This document shows, piece after piece, positions 16,056 through 24,309 of a DNA stretch of 64,000 nucleotides (position 1 is its first letter; the number at the start of each line of letters is the position of its first letter). Location: the NCBI GenBank assembly GCA_965205385.1, contig CBDBGS010000008.1, positions 1,116,001 to 1,180,000 on the forward strand, in the 5' to 3' direction. Position numbers and translations under genes: made by a program. The DNA is from CATOSP01 sp965205385. GTDB taxonomy: Bacteria > Chloroflexota > Dehalococcoidia > Lucifugimonadales > UBA3495. A model generated the notes under the pieces. That model was not told the origin of the DNA. It saw nothing but the letters and a program-made list of their open reading frames with translations, and ran no database searches.

Positions 16056-17029
16056 TAGACCCTGCCTCCGGCGGCCCGGATAGCTTCCACCAGTTGGCTG
16101 GCGGCGGCTTCCGGTTCAGGAGCCGAACCGACGGCGGCGGTGACGCAGATTGCGTCCGCGCCAGCTTCAACCACCGGGGCCACGTTTTCGGCGTTTATCC
16201 CTCCGATGGCCACCAGCGGGACACTGGTTGCGGCCCTTGCCCGGACGAGCGGTTCGATCCCCTGGGGACCCCGTCCCCCGCCCTTGGTAGTGGAGGCGTA
16301 GATCGCGCCGAAGGCTACGTGGTCGGCCCCCATCTCCTGGGACTCGATCAGCAGGTCGATTTCCCGGTTGGACCGGCCCAGCACCTGGTGGGGGGCCAGC
16401 AACTTTCGCACTTCGGCCACGGGCATGTCGGTCTGACCGACGTGGACACCGCCGGATACGACGGTTGCAGCCAGGTCAACGTGGTCGTTGACGATCAGCA
16501 GTACGCCGCTCTCTTCACAAAGCTGTTGCAGAGAGGTAGCCAGAGGCAAAATCAGGCCCTTGTCCCTCAGCTTGTCCCGGAGTTGCAACATAGCGGCCCC
16601 GCCTCTCACGGCGGCCCTGGCAATCTCCAGGGGCTCCCTGCCGCCGGTTACCTCGGGGTCGATAATGACGTAAAGACCGCGTATCTTGTCTGCCTGTTGC
16701 CGCCGCAGGTCGGCTCCGATTGCGGCGGATAGGTCGTCTAGAGCTCCGTCCAGCGCGGCGTCCACCTGGGAATTGGGCAAGCCCTGCCCACCCGGTCTCC
16801 GGATCGCGGCCAGCAGCCCCTTGGCCGTTTCGATCAGCGTAAGGGCGTCGCTTAGCGTCAACGCCGCCGAAGCGGATTGGTCCTCGCCCGGCATGGCTGC
16901 CGCAAGGTCCCGCAGTTTGGTGAGCGGGATGGAAGTTAGCTCCCGTTCCGGGCATCCGCCGGACAGGGACTGCACGCAATGCACTAGAGATGAATAAAAG
17001 GGCTGGCCGGGATCGTGGGCTTGTGTCAT
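16055..17029 (-). CDS. thiE: Thiamine-phosphate synthase with N-terminal extension
   Basis: A 324-residue protein. Residues about 117-320 are ThiE, which joins HMP-diphosphate and thiazole phosphate: GLYVIIDPEV, MLQLRDKLRDKG, VNDHVDLA, GVHVGQTDMP, GADHVAFGAIYASTTKGG, PLVAIGGINAENV. The first 115 residues are a helical region (with LRDLAAAM and ALTLIETAKGLLAAI) that I do not recognise and that normal ThiE (about 210 residues) lacks. ATG at 17029 overlaps the stop of the frameshifted FmdB gene by four bases. Function of the main domain is secure; that of the extension is unknown. Confidence 0.9.
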   Translation of the reverse strand: MTQAHDPGQPFYSSLVHCVQSLSGGCPERELTSIPLTKLRDLAAAMPGEDQSASAALTLSDALTLIETAKGLLAAIRRPGGQGLPNSQVDAALDGALDDLSAAIGADLRRQQADKIRGLYVIIDPEVTGGREPLEIARAAVRGGAAMLQLRDKLRDKGLILPLATSLQQLCEESGVLLIVNDHVDLAATVVSGGVHVGQTDMPVAEVRKLLAPHQVLGRSNREIDLLIESQEMGADHVAFGAIYASTTKGGGRGPQGIEPLVRARAATSVPLVAIGGINAENVAPVVEAGADAICVTAAVGSAPEPEAAASQLVEAIRAAGGRV

Positions 17030-17366
17030 ATATCCATTCCCTTGGGCAGTTTGCCGGCTCTGGCCGATTTGATGGTCTCGCGCACACTTTCCGGCACGTC
17101 GTGGCCATGGCGCGAAAAGCTCTCTTCCACGTTTCTACCTATGTTGCGGGGGCCGCGGTAGTATTCCAGTCCCGTGGACTCCGAGCTGGAGGACGACCCT
17201 TCCCTCGCCCCGCCGCTTCCTCGACCCATGGCGAAGGACGACATTTGCCGTTGCATGTTGGCGCTCTGGCAAGGGCCGCAGATGGGCGTCAACGCATCAC
17301 CTATAGCCAGGAGGAAGAAGGAGGTTACCTCGCCGCATCCTGGCACCGGTATTCGTAAATGGGCAT
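17026..17366 (-). pseudogene. FmdB-type zinc-ribbon protein, broken by a one-base deletion
   Basis: Reading from the ATG at 17366 gives MPIYEYRCQD and then a stop four codons later. Shifting by one base at 17337-17339 gives CGEVTSFFLLAIGDALTPIC, which continues open to 17026. An intact frame would need one additional T (GATTGC instead of GATGC) and would restore the CxxC of the zinc ribbon. The total of 341 bases also lacks one base. The second CxxC is CGPC. It could be a natural frameshift or a sequencing error. The gene lies in tandem with an intact relative at 17407 and is coupled to thiE. Confidence 0.75.
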
Positions 17367-17406
17367 ACTCTAGTCAGTCCCCTGTGGCGTCAGGCAGGTG
17401 CGGGGG

Positions 17407-17724
17407 TTATGAGTCGCTGGTCAGTTCCTTGCGCATCTGGTTGAAGTCGGAAGTTACTTCCCCGCCCATCTCCTGTTTGATGCGCCCCATGAATCGGTCC
17501 AGGTCTTGGGGAGAGTCTTCATTTACGTCGTTCAGGGTCTCGCCGCTGGGCGCCCAGTTGAGACTGTCGCCCCAGGAGCGGTGAAACGCAAACCCGGAGA
17601 TGAGCTTGGTCAACTCACCGCCGCCACAACTCCGGCACGCGGGTTCTGAGCTGGTCTTCCAACTATAGGTTAAAACGGATGTGACCCTATTACAGTCCTT
17701 GCACCGGTAATCGTATACAGGCAT
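17407..17724 (-). CDS. FmdB-family zinc-ribbon protein
   Basis: A 105-residue protein beginning MPVYDYRCKDCNRVTSVLTY, with the FmdB-type pair CKDC and a second pair CRSC followed by GGELTKLISGFAF. The C-terminal half is acidic and polar. FmdB was named as a regulator of formamidase, but most members are unassigned. The ATG at 17724 was chosen because the conserved start lies there and GGGAG is upstream. It opens a minus-strand operon with the broken paralogue, thiE, translin and the MBL hydrolase. Confidence 0.85.
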   Translation of the reverse strand: MPVYDYRCKDCNRVTSVLTYSWKTSSEPACRSCGGGELTKLISGFAFHRSWGDSLNWAPSGETLNDVNEDSPQDLDRFMGRIKQEMGGEVTSDFNQMRKELTSDS

Positions 17725-17865
17725 TGGCCCTGTTCTCCCAGTCCGAGGTGGGCTTCCCAGGTTGGTAGCCATTGTAGCACGACGGCCGGATAAGCCGCAG
17801 TCTCGAACGCGGTGGACCGGGCCGTGAGGTGTCACCCCTTCACTGATTCGAAGGTTAGCCGGGTG

Positions 17866-17871
17866 TATAAT
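17866..17871 (+). promoter_or_regulatory. -10 element of polA
   Basis: A perfect TATAAT preceded by TGTG; the -35 region (CTGATT at 17843) is weak. It predicts a leader of about 50 bases before the polA start. Confidence 0.5.
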
Positions 17872-17928
17872 GTTGTGCAAAGATTATGCCGACCTGGTCT
17901 CCCATCCGCCCCGCCACCGAGGTGCCAA

Positions 17929-20703
17929 ATGGCTACTAACCAGGAACAGACCCTCCCTCTTTTCGCCAGGGAAGAATCGCCCCTCTTATTGCTAATGGAC
18001 GGCCATGCCATGGTGCACCGGTCCTTCCGTGCTATATCCGTCCAAAGGCATCTATCGATCTCCGGGACAGGGGAAGACACCACCGGTGTGTACGGCTTCA
18101 CCAATGTCTTCCTGCGAGCGTTGCAGGACTGGAAGCCCACCTACTGCGCCATCGCTTTCGACATGTCGGGACCAACGTTTCGGCATGAGCGTTTCGAAGA
18201 GTACAAGGCCCAACGCCCGTCTATGCCGCCGGAGCTGAGGCCGCAGTTCGACCGGGTGAGACAGCTAATGACGGGGTTCGGAGTCCCTATATTCCAGATG
18301 GAGGGTTACGAGGCGGACGATATCATCGGGACTCTTGCGAGGCAGGCGGAAGCCCATGGGGTCGACACGGTGATCATTACGGGAGACCGGGACACATTCC
18401 AGTTGATTTCGCCGAAGACTCGGGTGGACCTCTTCTACAGCATTCAGGATAGGACGACCTATGACGAGCCGGAGCTGGAGAAACGTTACTCGGGGCTCAC
18501 CGCCGCCCAGCAACCCGATTTCAAGGCCTTGGTCGGTGATTCATCTGACAACATCCCTGGAGTGCCGAGAGTCGGTGAGAAGAGGGCCATCGGTCTTCTC
18601 ACCGATTTCCACGACCTGGAAGGAATTTACGAACACATAGAGGAGGTGAAGCCACCCAGCGTCAAAACTTCTTTGGCGGAAAACAGGGAACGGGCTTTCG
18701 AGAACCGTTGGCTGATGACCATCAACCGGGAATCGCCGGTGGAGTTGGACTTGGAGGGATCACGGTTCGGGTCATACGATCGGACGTCGATAGTTGACCT
18801 TCTCTCCGAGCTGGAGTTTTTCAGCGTCATCGGACGGCTGCCGCGGCCAACCGGCGGCGAAGATGAGGCGTGGGGGCAAGCCCCAAAGGGACCTGTGGCC
18901 GCCGATACCGACTATGAGGCCGTCCGGACATCTGACCAATTTGAAGCGATGATTGCCGCCATCGAGGAAGCGGGCAGCTTCGCCTTCGACACGGAGACCA
19001 CGTCTCTCGATCCGGTGCGCGCTGATCTGGTGGGTCTCAGTTTTGCGACTGCGCCCGGCAAGGCGTGGTATGTTCCGGTGGGTCATCAAGACGGACCGCA
19101 ATTGCCGTTGGAATCCGTACTTCCGAGAGTGCGGCCTCTGTTGGAGTCCACGGACATTAACAAGTGCGCTCATAACGCCAACTTCGACGCAACGGTGTTG
19201 GCCAGCCACGGCATTGAGTGCCGAAATCTGGACTTTGACACCATGATTGCCGGGCACTTGCTTGGGAAGAGCGGCCAGGGGCTCGGTCTGAAGAACATGT
19301 CCCTGGATGTCCTGGGTGTCGAAATGACACCCATCACCCAGCTAATCGGAACGGGCCGGAAGCGGGTGACATTCGACAAGGTTGGTATCGAACAGGCCAC
19401 GGCCTACGCTGCCGCCGATGCCGACATCACAGGCCGGCTGCGCGGATCGTTTGAGGGGCAACTCTCCAATCATGGGTTCACCGACCTGCTGAACGAGGTG
19501 GAGATGCCCTTAGTCCCGGTCCTCGTAAATATGCAGCGTAACGGTGTCAAGGTCGAAGGGGGTGTCTTGCACGAGATGTCCCGGGACCTCAATGACCAGT
19601 TGAACGAGGTGCAGCAGCAGATTTTCCAGTCCATCGGTCACAGCGTGAACATTAATTCGCCCAAGGCGCTTAGCGATGTACTGTTCAACGAGCTTGGCCT
19701 TCCGCGGACCAAGCGCACCAAGACCGGTTACTCCACAGACGCCAACGCTCTTGAAGGGCTCCGGGGCCTTCACCCGGTCGTGGACGGCATCCTGGAATAC
19801 CGGCAGGTGTCCAAGCTCAAGTCCACCTACGTCGACTCATTGCCGGAGATGATTAATCCGGATACTGGAAGAATCCATACAAAGTACAATCAGACAGGAT
19901 CGGCCACCGGGAGGGTTTCCAGCAGCGACCCCAATTTGCAGAACATACCCGTCCGGACCGAACTTGGCCGGAACGTGCGCCGCGCCTTCGTGGCCGATGG
20001 GGCTCCGGATTGGGTGCTGTTCTCCGCCGACTACTCCCAGATCGAGTTGCGCGTATTGGCGCACCTCTCCCAGGACCCTGACTTGCTGGAAGCGTTCCAA
20101 CGGGGGGAGGACATTCATTCTTCCACGGCGTCGCTCATGTTCGAGGTGCCAATCAACGAGGTTAACTCGGACATGCGGCGCATTGCCAAGGTCCTGAATT
20201 TCGGCGTGATTTACGGCCTGTCGCCCCACGGGATATCCCAACAAACTGGTTTCAGCCGGGAAGAAGGCGCGAAGTTTATCGAGAGCTATTTCAGCAACTA
20301 CCCCGGAGTTAGCCAGTACATCGAGACTGTGAAGGAGCAGGCCCACGCCAACGAGTATGTGGAGACTGTGTCCCGCCGGAGACGGTACCTACCGGATATC
20401 AACGCTTCAAACTTTAACGTGCGCGGAGCGGCGGAGCGGATGGCTATCAATATGCCGATTCAGGGGACCGCCGCCGACATCATGAAGCTGGCCATGATCC
20501 GTGTTCACGACCGCCTTCAAAGGGAAAACTTGCGCACCAAGATGCTGCTGCAGGTGCACGACGAGTTGGTCTTCGAGGTGCCCCAGGATGAACTTGACGC
20601 GATTCAACAGTTGGTCTTCGACGAGATGCCCGCCGCCCTCGATCTTGACGTGACCTTGAAGGTGGATACGAAGTGGGCCACGACATGGGGCGACATGGAG
20701 TAG
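17929..20703 (+). CDS. polA: DNA polymerase I
   Basis: A 924-residue full-length enzyme for lagging-strand maturation and repair. The 5'-3' exonuclease domain contains LLLMDGHAMVHRSF, YEADDIIGTLA and GVPRVGEKRAIGLL. The 3'-5' proofreading domain looks intact: FAFDTETTSLDP, CAHNANFDATV, YAAADADITGRL. The polymerase domain has DYSQIELRVLAHLSQDPDLL (motif A), RRIAKVLNFGVIYGLS (motif B) and LLQVHDELVFEVP (motif C). The ATG at 17929 has GAGGTG upstream; a longer reading from 17812 would cross the promoter. Retaining all three activities distinguishes it from Taq-type enzymes without proofreading. Confidence 0.96.
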   Translation: MATNQEQTLPLFAREESPLLLLMDGHAMVHRSFRAISVQRHLSISGTGEDTTGVYGFTNVFLRALQDWKPTYCAIAFDMSGPTFRHERFEEYKAQRPSMPPELRPQFDRVRQLMTGFGVPIFQMEGYEADDIIGTLARQAEAHGVDTVIITGDRDTFQLISPKTRVDLFYSIQDRTTYDEPELEKRYSGLTAAQQPDFKALVGDSSDNIPGVPRVGEKRAIGLLTDFHDLEGIYEHIEEVKPPSVKTSLAENRERAFENRWLMTINRESPVELDLEGSRFGSYDRTSIVDLLSELEFFSVIGRLPRPTGGEDEAWGQAPKGPVAADTDYEAVRTSDQFEAMIAAIEEAGSFAFDTETTSLDPVRADLVGLSFATAPGKAWYVPVGHQDGPQLPLESVLPRVRPLLESTDINKCAHNANFDATVLASHGIECRNLDFDTMIAGHLLGKSGQGLGLKNMSLDVLGVEMTPITQLIGTGRKRVTFDKVGIEQATAYAAADADITGRLRGSFEGQLSNHGFTDLLNEVEMPLVPVLVNMQRNGVKVEGGVLHEMSRDLNDQLNEVQQQIFQSIGHSVNINSPKALSDVLFNELGLPRTKRTKTGYSTDANALEGLRGLHPVVDGILEYRQVSKLKSTYVDSLPEMINPDTGRIHTKYNQTGSATGRVSSSDPNLQNIPVRTELGRNVRRAFVADGAPDWVLFSADYSQIELRVLAHLSQDPDLLEAFQRGEDIHSSTASLMFEVPINEVNSDMRRIAKVLNFGVIYGLSPHGISQQTGFSREEGAKFIESYFSNYPGVSQYIETVKEQAHANEYVETVSRRRRYLPDINASNFNVRGAAERMAINMPIQGTAADIMKLAMIRVHDRLQRENLRTKMLLQVHDELVFEVPQDELDAIQQLVFDEMPAALDLDVTLKVDTKWATTWGDME

Positions 20704-20717
20704 GGCAGGAGGGATTC

Positions 20718-21086
20718 ATGGGCATTACGGAGGTTCTGGCCAGCGTGATCGGACCTCTGGCCACCAGGGAGTACCGGTTCCTGGTCGATACCGGGTCTAC
20801 GTATCTTGCATTTCTTGCATTGCCGCTAGAGGAAATCGAAGTGCTTGGGGTAGAGCCGACCCAAGGCAAGGTTAGACTCATGAACGCGACGTGTATGGTG
20901 GAGGTGGATACGTACTTCGCCAGTGGAGAGCTGCGAGGGGAGAAGTTCGGTGCAATCATGGTACCTGCGTCGACCCCTCTGATCGGCGTCGAGCTACTGG
21001 AAAACCTGCGATACAGGGTAAACCCTGTGGCCCAACAGATCGAACGAGTGCCTGACGGTGAGCGGCATCCGCCATACCAACTGTAG
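20718..21086 (+). CDS. Retropepsin-like aspartic protease, clan AA
   Basis: A 122-residue single-domain protein with the catalytic triplet in FLVDTGSTYLAF (about residue 23) and the second signature PLIGVELLENLRYRVNP, the arrangement of small bacterial retropepsin-like proteases that act as homodimers. Substrate unknown. ATG at 20718 with AGGAGGG seven bases upstream, 14 bases after polA, probably the same transcript. A second, diverged member lies at 25661. Confidence 0.78.
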   Translation: MGITEVLASVIGPLATREYRFLVDTGSTYLAFLALPLEEIEVLGVEPTQGKVRLMNATCMVEVDTYFASGELRGEKFGAIMVPASTPLIGVELLENLRYRVNPVAQQIERVPDGERHPPYQL

Positions 21087-21174
21087 TCTGGGATTCCCCT
21101 GTGGCGAATACCGTCGCGCCGTGACATAATGACTCGCGCCTTGGTACACGCGCCTTGCCCATTGGTGACCCGAA

Positions 21175-21837
21175 TTGGCCTCAGAAAAGACAATCTACGA
21201 GCAGCGGCAGCTCACCCTCCGTAAGGGCGCGCTGGACGAATACGTCCAGCACGCCAGGGATAATATCTGGCCCCGAATCCTGGAACAGGGCGGGCAGGTC
21301 ATCTGCCTTCTCAGCGGGTCGATAGGATACCCTATTGAGGAGGTGGTGCAGGTCGTCCGATTCCCCGGACTCGACGCCTGGAACAATTTCCAGAATGTCT
21401 TTCCCGGCAACCCTATGGCGGAAAGGGAAGAGGCCAGGCTCCTTAAGGCGATTGCCGACCGCCCCAAATCCCACATTCCAATGGAAGACCGAAGGACCGT
21501 CTACGGCTACCGGCGTTTTTTCATTCATCCCGCCGACCTGGAAGAGTTTTTGTCCCTGACGTGTGACGGTGTTTGGCCCCGAGTGGAGGCCCAGGATGCG
21601 AGAATCCTCGGACTGTGGTCCACTCTGGCCGCCACTGACCCCCTGGAGATCGTTTTGCTCACCGGGTATCACGGCCTTTCGCACTGGGAGGCGACCAGGG
21701 TTACCAGCCCCAGGCCCGAGGAAATGACCAGGGAGGTTTGGGAGGATAGCGCAAGACAGCGGGAGCGCCGGTTCGAAGTTTCCCTCAACCAGTGGGTGTG
21801 CCTCATGAATGCCATCGAAGTCGCACCGGAAGGCTGA
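21175..21837 (+). CDS. NIPSNAP-like protein with two dimeric alpha-beta barrels
   Basis: A 220-residue protein with two related halves: the first starts IYEQRQLTLRKGALDEYVQH and contains VVQVVRFPGLDAWNNF; the second starts VYGYRRFFIHPADLEEFL and contains IVLLTGYHGLSHWE. That is the pattern of NIPSNAP-type dimeric alpha-beta barrels. No cofactor site can be read. The TTG at 21175 is the best start in the frame; CATAAT at 21125 may be its -10 box. Function unknown. Confidence 0.7.
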   Translation: MASEKTIYEQRQLTLRKGALDEYVQHARDNIWPRILEQGGQVICLLSGSIGYPIEEVVQVVRFPGLDAWNNFQNVFPGNPMAEREEARLLKAIADRPKSHIPMEDRRTVYGYRRFFIHPADLEEFLSLTCDGVWPRVEAQDARILGLWSTLAATDPLEIVLLTGYHGLSHWEATRVTSPRPEEMTREVWEDSARQRERRFEVSLNQWVCLMNAIEVAPEG

Positions 21838-21923
21838 GGGGCGGCTTGCCTGAAACGGCTCGCCAGTTCTTACCAGTTTTCCGGTCTCACTCTGTAACCG
21901 AAGCAAATCTCAGGAGATAACAA

Positions 21924-22802
21924 GTGGAGCTACTGCGTAGCCTGATCTTCGTGCCCGGCAACCGGCCCAACATGTTGGAAAGGGCGTTAGGGTTTAACGC
22001 CGATGTGACGATGGTGGACCTGGAGGACTCGGTCCCTCCCGCCGAAAAGGTGAACGCCCGGGACGTGGCCCGCGAGTGGGTGCCGAGGTTGCGGAGCGCC
22101 GGGCACAGGGTGATGGTCCGGGTCAACTCCCTGGACACGGGGCTAACCAAGGACGAACTGGAAGTCCTGGTTTCCCAAGATCTGTCCGGGATCAGTCTCG
22201 GAAAGGCCGAGTCCCCCCAAGAGTTGCGAGACGCCGATGTTCTGATTACCGCTCTGGAGTCGGCTTCGGGTGTGGAGCCGGGCCAGATCAAGCTCATCCC
22301 CTGGATCGAAAACGCGCCGGCCGTAATGGCGCCCTACCAGATGGCCACGGCAACGCCTCGAATTATCGCTATCGCATTCGGGGCAGAGGACTACACCAAC
22401 GATATCGGCATCCAGCGTACCAACACGGGGGAAGAAGTCTATTTCGCCAGGGCCCAGACCGCCGTCGCCGCCCATGCCGCAAAGGTCGCCTGCCTAGACT
22501 CGCCGTTCGTGGGCTTCAGGGACCCGGACGGGCTTCGCGAAGACTGCAGGCTAATCCGCCAGCTCGGTTTCACCGGAAAATTCGCGATCCACCCCGCGCA
22601 AATTGACATAATCAACGAGTCGTTCACTCCATCCGAAGATGAAGTGGCCTACGCCAGGAGAGTCGTCGATGCCTTCCGAGAGGCAGAGTCCAACGGCCGC
22701 GGCTCAGCGGACTTGGACGGTCGTATGATCGACGTTCCGGTGTTCAAGCGCGCCGAAAACCTGCTGGCCAAGATGGCAGCCATAGAATCGAGGACCGTGT
22801 GA
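21924..22802 (+). CDS. CitE-like lyase (HpcH/HpaI aldolase / citrate lyase beta family)
   Basis: A 292-residue TIM-barrel enzyme. Features: LRSLIFVPGNRPNMLERAL, the metal-binding VDLEDSVPPAEK, VMVRVNSLDTG, IPWIENAPAVM, IAFGAEDYTNDIG and FAIHPAQID. Relatives cleave or condense acyl-CoA substrates such as malyl-CoA or citramalyl-CoA; the exact substrate is not determined. GTG at 21924 with AGGAG seven bases upstream. The stop codon is inside a 15-base tandem duplication, and folB begins 21 bases later. Confidence 0.85.
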   Translation: MELLRSLIFVPGNRPNMLERALGFNADVTMVDLEDSVPPAEKVNARDVAREWVPRLRSAGHRVMVRVNSLDTGLTKDELEVLVSQDLSGISLGKAESPQELRDADVLITALESASGVEPGQIKLIPWIENAPAVMAPYQMATATPRIIAIAFGAEDYTNDIGIQRTNTGEEVYFARAQTAVAAHAAKVACLDSPFVGFRDPDGLREDCRLIRQLGFTGKFAIHPAQIDIINESFTPSEDEVAYARRVVDAFREAESNGRGSADLDGRMIDVPVFKRAENLLAKMAAIESRTV

Positions 22803-22816
22803 TCGAGGACCGTGTG
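22787..22816. repeat. 15-base tandem duplication across the lyase stop codon
   Basis: ATCGAGGACCGTGTG is present twice without mismatch (22787-22801 and 22802-22816). The stop TGA (22800-22802) spans the junction. Probably a slippage duplication; it lengthens the spacer to folB. Confidence 0.9.
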
Positions 22817-22823
22817 ATAGTTC

Positions 22824-23207
22824 ATGGTTGACCGCCCTCGAAGGCCCGACCGCATCATCCTGGAAGGGATGCAGTTTTACGGTTATCACGGCGTGAATCC
22901 AGAAGAGCGGACCCTGGGACAAGCGTACATCGTTGACCTGGTGGTCGAGCTCGACCTCGGTTGCGCCGGGGCCTCCGACCGTCTCGAAGACACGGTAAGT
23001 TATCCCCGCCTTTACCGGTCAGTCCAGACCGTGGTCGAGGGCCAGTCCAAGAACCTGCTGGAGGCTACGGCGCATCATATCGCCTCAAAGGTGCTGGCTG
23101 AGTTTCCGGTCGACGCGGTGCAGGTGCGCGTCAAGAAACCGAGGCCGCCGGTACGGGGCTCGGTGATCAAATACGCCGCCGTGGACATCTATCGGTCGAG
23201 GGAGTGA
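22824..23207 (+). CDS. folB: Dihydroneopterin aldolase
   Basis: A 127-residue FolB, which releases 6-hydroxymethyl-dihydropterin in folate synthesis. Features: IILEGMQFYGYHGVNPEERT with the active-site YHGV..E, DLVVELDL, DTVSYPRLY, LLEATAHHIA and VRVKKPRPPV. Start ATG 22824; no strong Shine-Dalgarno, so coupling with the lyase is likely. The next folate genes, folK and folP, are 20 kb away on the other strand. A weak 7-bp hairpin (23206-23230) overlaps the stop. Confidence 0.92.
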   Translation: MVDRPRRPDRIILEGMQFYGYHGVNPEERTLGQAYIVDLVVELDLGCAGASDRLEDTVSYPRLYRSVQTVVEGQSKNLLEATAHHIASKVLAEFPVDAVQVRVKKPRPPVRGSVIKYAAVDIYRSRE

Positions 23208-23302
23208 ATGAGGTCATGTTCCTCTCATTCAGGAGCTAGGACAGGTTAATAATTCCGAAGTCCGGCTGGCACGAGAAACCCTCTGAACCGTGAAGAAGCC
23301 GG

Positions 23303-23332
23303 TTGGTGGGGTTGATTCCCCCGTGATATACT
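23303..23332 (+). promoter_or_regulatory. Promoter of rpmB
   Basis: TTGGTG (23303-23308) and TATACT (23327-23332), 18 bases apart, about 55 bases before the rpmB start. The -35 match is only moderate. Confidence 0.45.
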
Positions 23333-23385
23333 CGATTCAAAATTCAGCAGTCCGTTCGGACCCATGCAGGGGACATACCAACGAC

Positions 23386-23595
23386 ATGAGATGTGAAATT
23401 TGTTTGAAGTCGGGGATGAGTGGGAACAACGTAAGCCACTCCAACCGTCACACCAAGACCCGGTTTAAGGCTAACGTCCACAAGCAGACGCTGTTTCAGG
23501 ACGGCAGGTCTATCAAGGTGAAGATTTGCAGCCGCTGCCTGAGGTCGCTCAACAAGTCATCCAAGGTGCGGAAGGCCGTCGCGGCGCTGAAGTAA
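23386..23595 (+). CDS. rpmB: Ribosomal protein bL28
   Basis: A 69-residue bL28 of the large ribosomal subunit. MRCEICLKSGMSGNNVSHSN and RTKTRFKANVH-type residues (HTKTRFKANVHK) are diagnostic. It is the zinc-binding form, with cysteine pairs CEIC near the start and CSRC in KICSRCLRSL. The ATG at 23386 fits the family start; a longer reading to 23290 would run through the promoter. It is monocistronic and converges on rpe. Confidence 0.95.
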   Translation: MRCEICLKSGMSGNNVSHSNRHTKTRFKANVHKQTLFQDGRSIKVKICSRCLRSLNKSSKVRKAVAALK

Positions 23596-23619
23596 TCCCT
23601 GGTCTCGGTGTGGGTGTGT

Positions 23620-24309
23620 CTAGCTCACCCGAAGACCATGGACACATGATCTCATCCCAGCCATCGCCTGGGACACCGGCTCGGAGTCGTTGAAGATCGC
23701 AGTCCCCGCCACCAGGATCGTCGCGCCCGCCTTCACCGAGTCCTGGGCGGTCCAGTCGGCTTTTAGTCCCCCGTCTACCTCCAGATGCGTCCCGTAGCCC
23801 TCCCTCTGGATGGTCTCATACAGTCTTTCCACTTTAGACAACGCCCCAGGTATGAATGGTTGCCCGCCGAAACCGGGGTTCACAGTCATTACGAGCACCA
23901 GGTCCAGCAGCGGCAATACCTCTTCCACCGCCGAGATCGGCGTACCCGGGTTAATGGCGACTCCCACCTGACAGCCCGACTCCTTCACCCTCGTTACAGT
24001 CCGGTGCAGGTGCCGGCAGGCTTCGGCGTGGACGATGATTTGGTCCTGGGGCGCTTTCATAAATGCGGGCAGCAGATCGTCCGGCTCCAGGATCATCAGG
24101 TGGATATTTAAGGGAACGTCGGTTGAGCCTCGAATGGCGTCTACGATGGTTTCCCCGAAAGAAATGTTGGGCACGAAACGCCCGTCCATGATGTCCACGT
24201 GGATGAGGTCGGCCCCCGCGTCCGCGGCCTCCCGTACCTGCTGACCCAGGTTGGCGAAGTCGGCGGCAAGAACCGAGGGCGCGATGAGAATGTGTGCGTC
24301 AGATGCCAT
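23620..24309 (-). CDS. rpe: Ribulose-phosphate 3-epimerase
   Basis: A 229-residue TIM barrel that interconverts ribulose 5-phosphate and xylulose 5-phosphate. Features: ILIAPSVLAADFANLG, HVDIMDGRFVPNISFG (metal His and Asp), IHLMILEPD, VMTVNPGFGGQPF and HLEVDGGL. The ATG at 24309 has GGAGG ten bases upstream and overlaps the end of argH by 11 bases, so translation is probably coupled to argH. It is the last gene of the minus-strand operon that starts near 26900. Confidence 0.94.
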   Translation of the reverse strand: MASDAHILIAPSVLAADFANLGQQVREAADAGADLIHVDIMDGRFVPNISFGETIVDAIRGSTDVPLNIHLMILEPDDLLPAFMKAPQDQIIVHAEACRHLHRTVTRVKESGCQVGVAINPGTPISAVEEVLPLLDLVLVMTVNPGFGGQPFIPGALSKVERLYETIQREGYGTHLEVDGGLKADWTAQDSVKAGATILVAGTAIFNDSEPVSQAMAGMRSCVHGLRVS

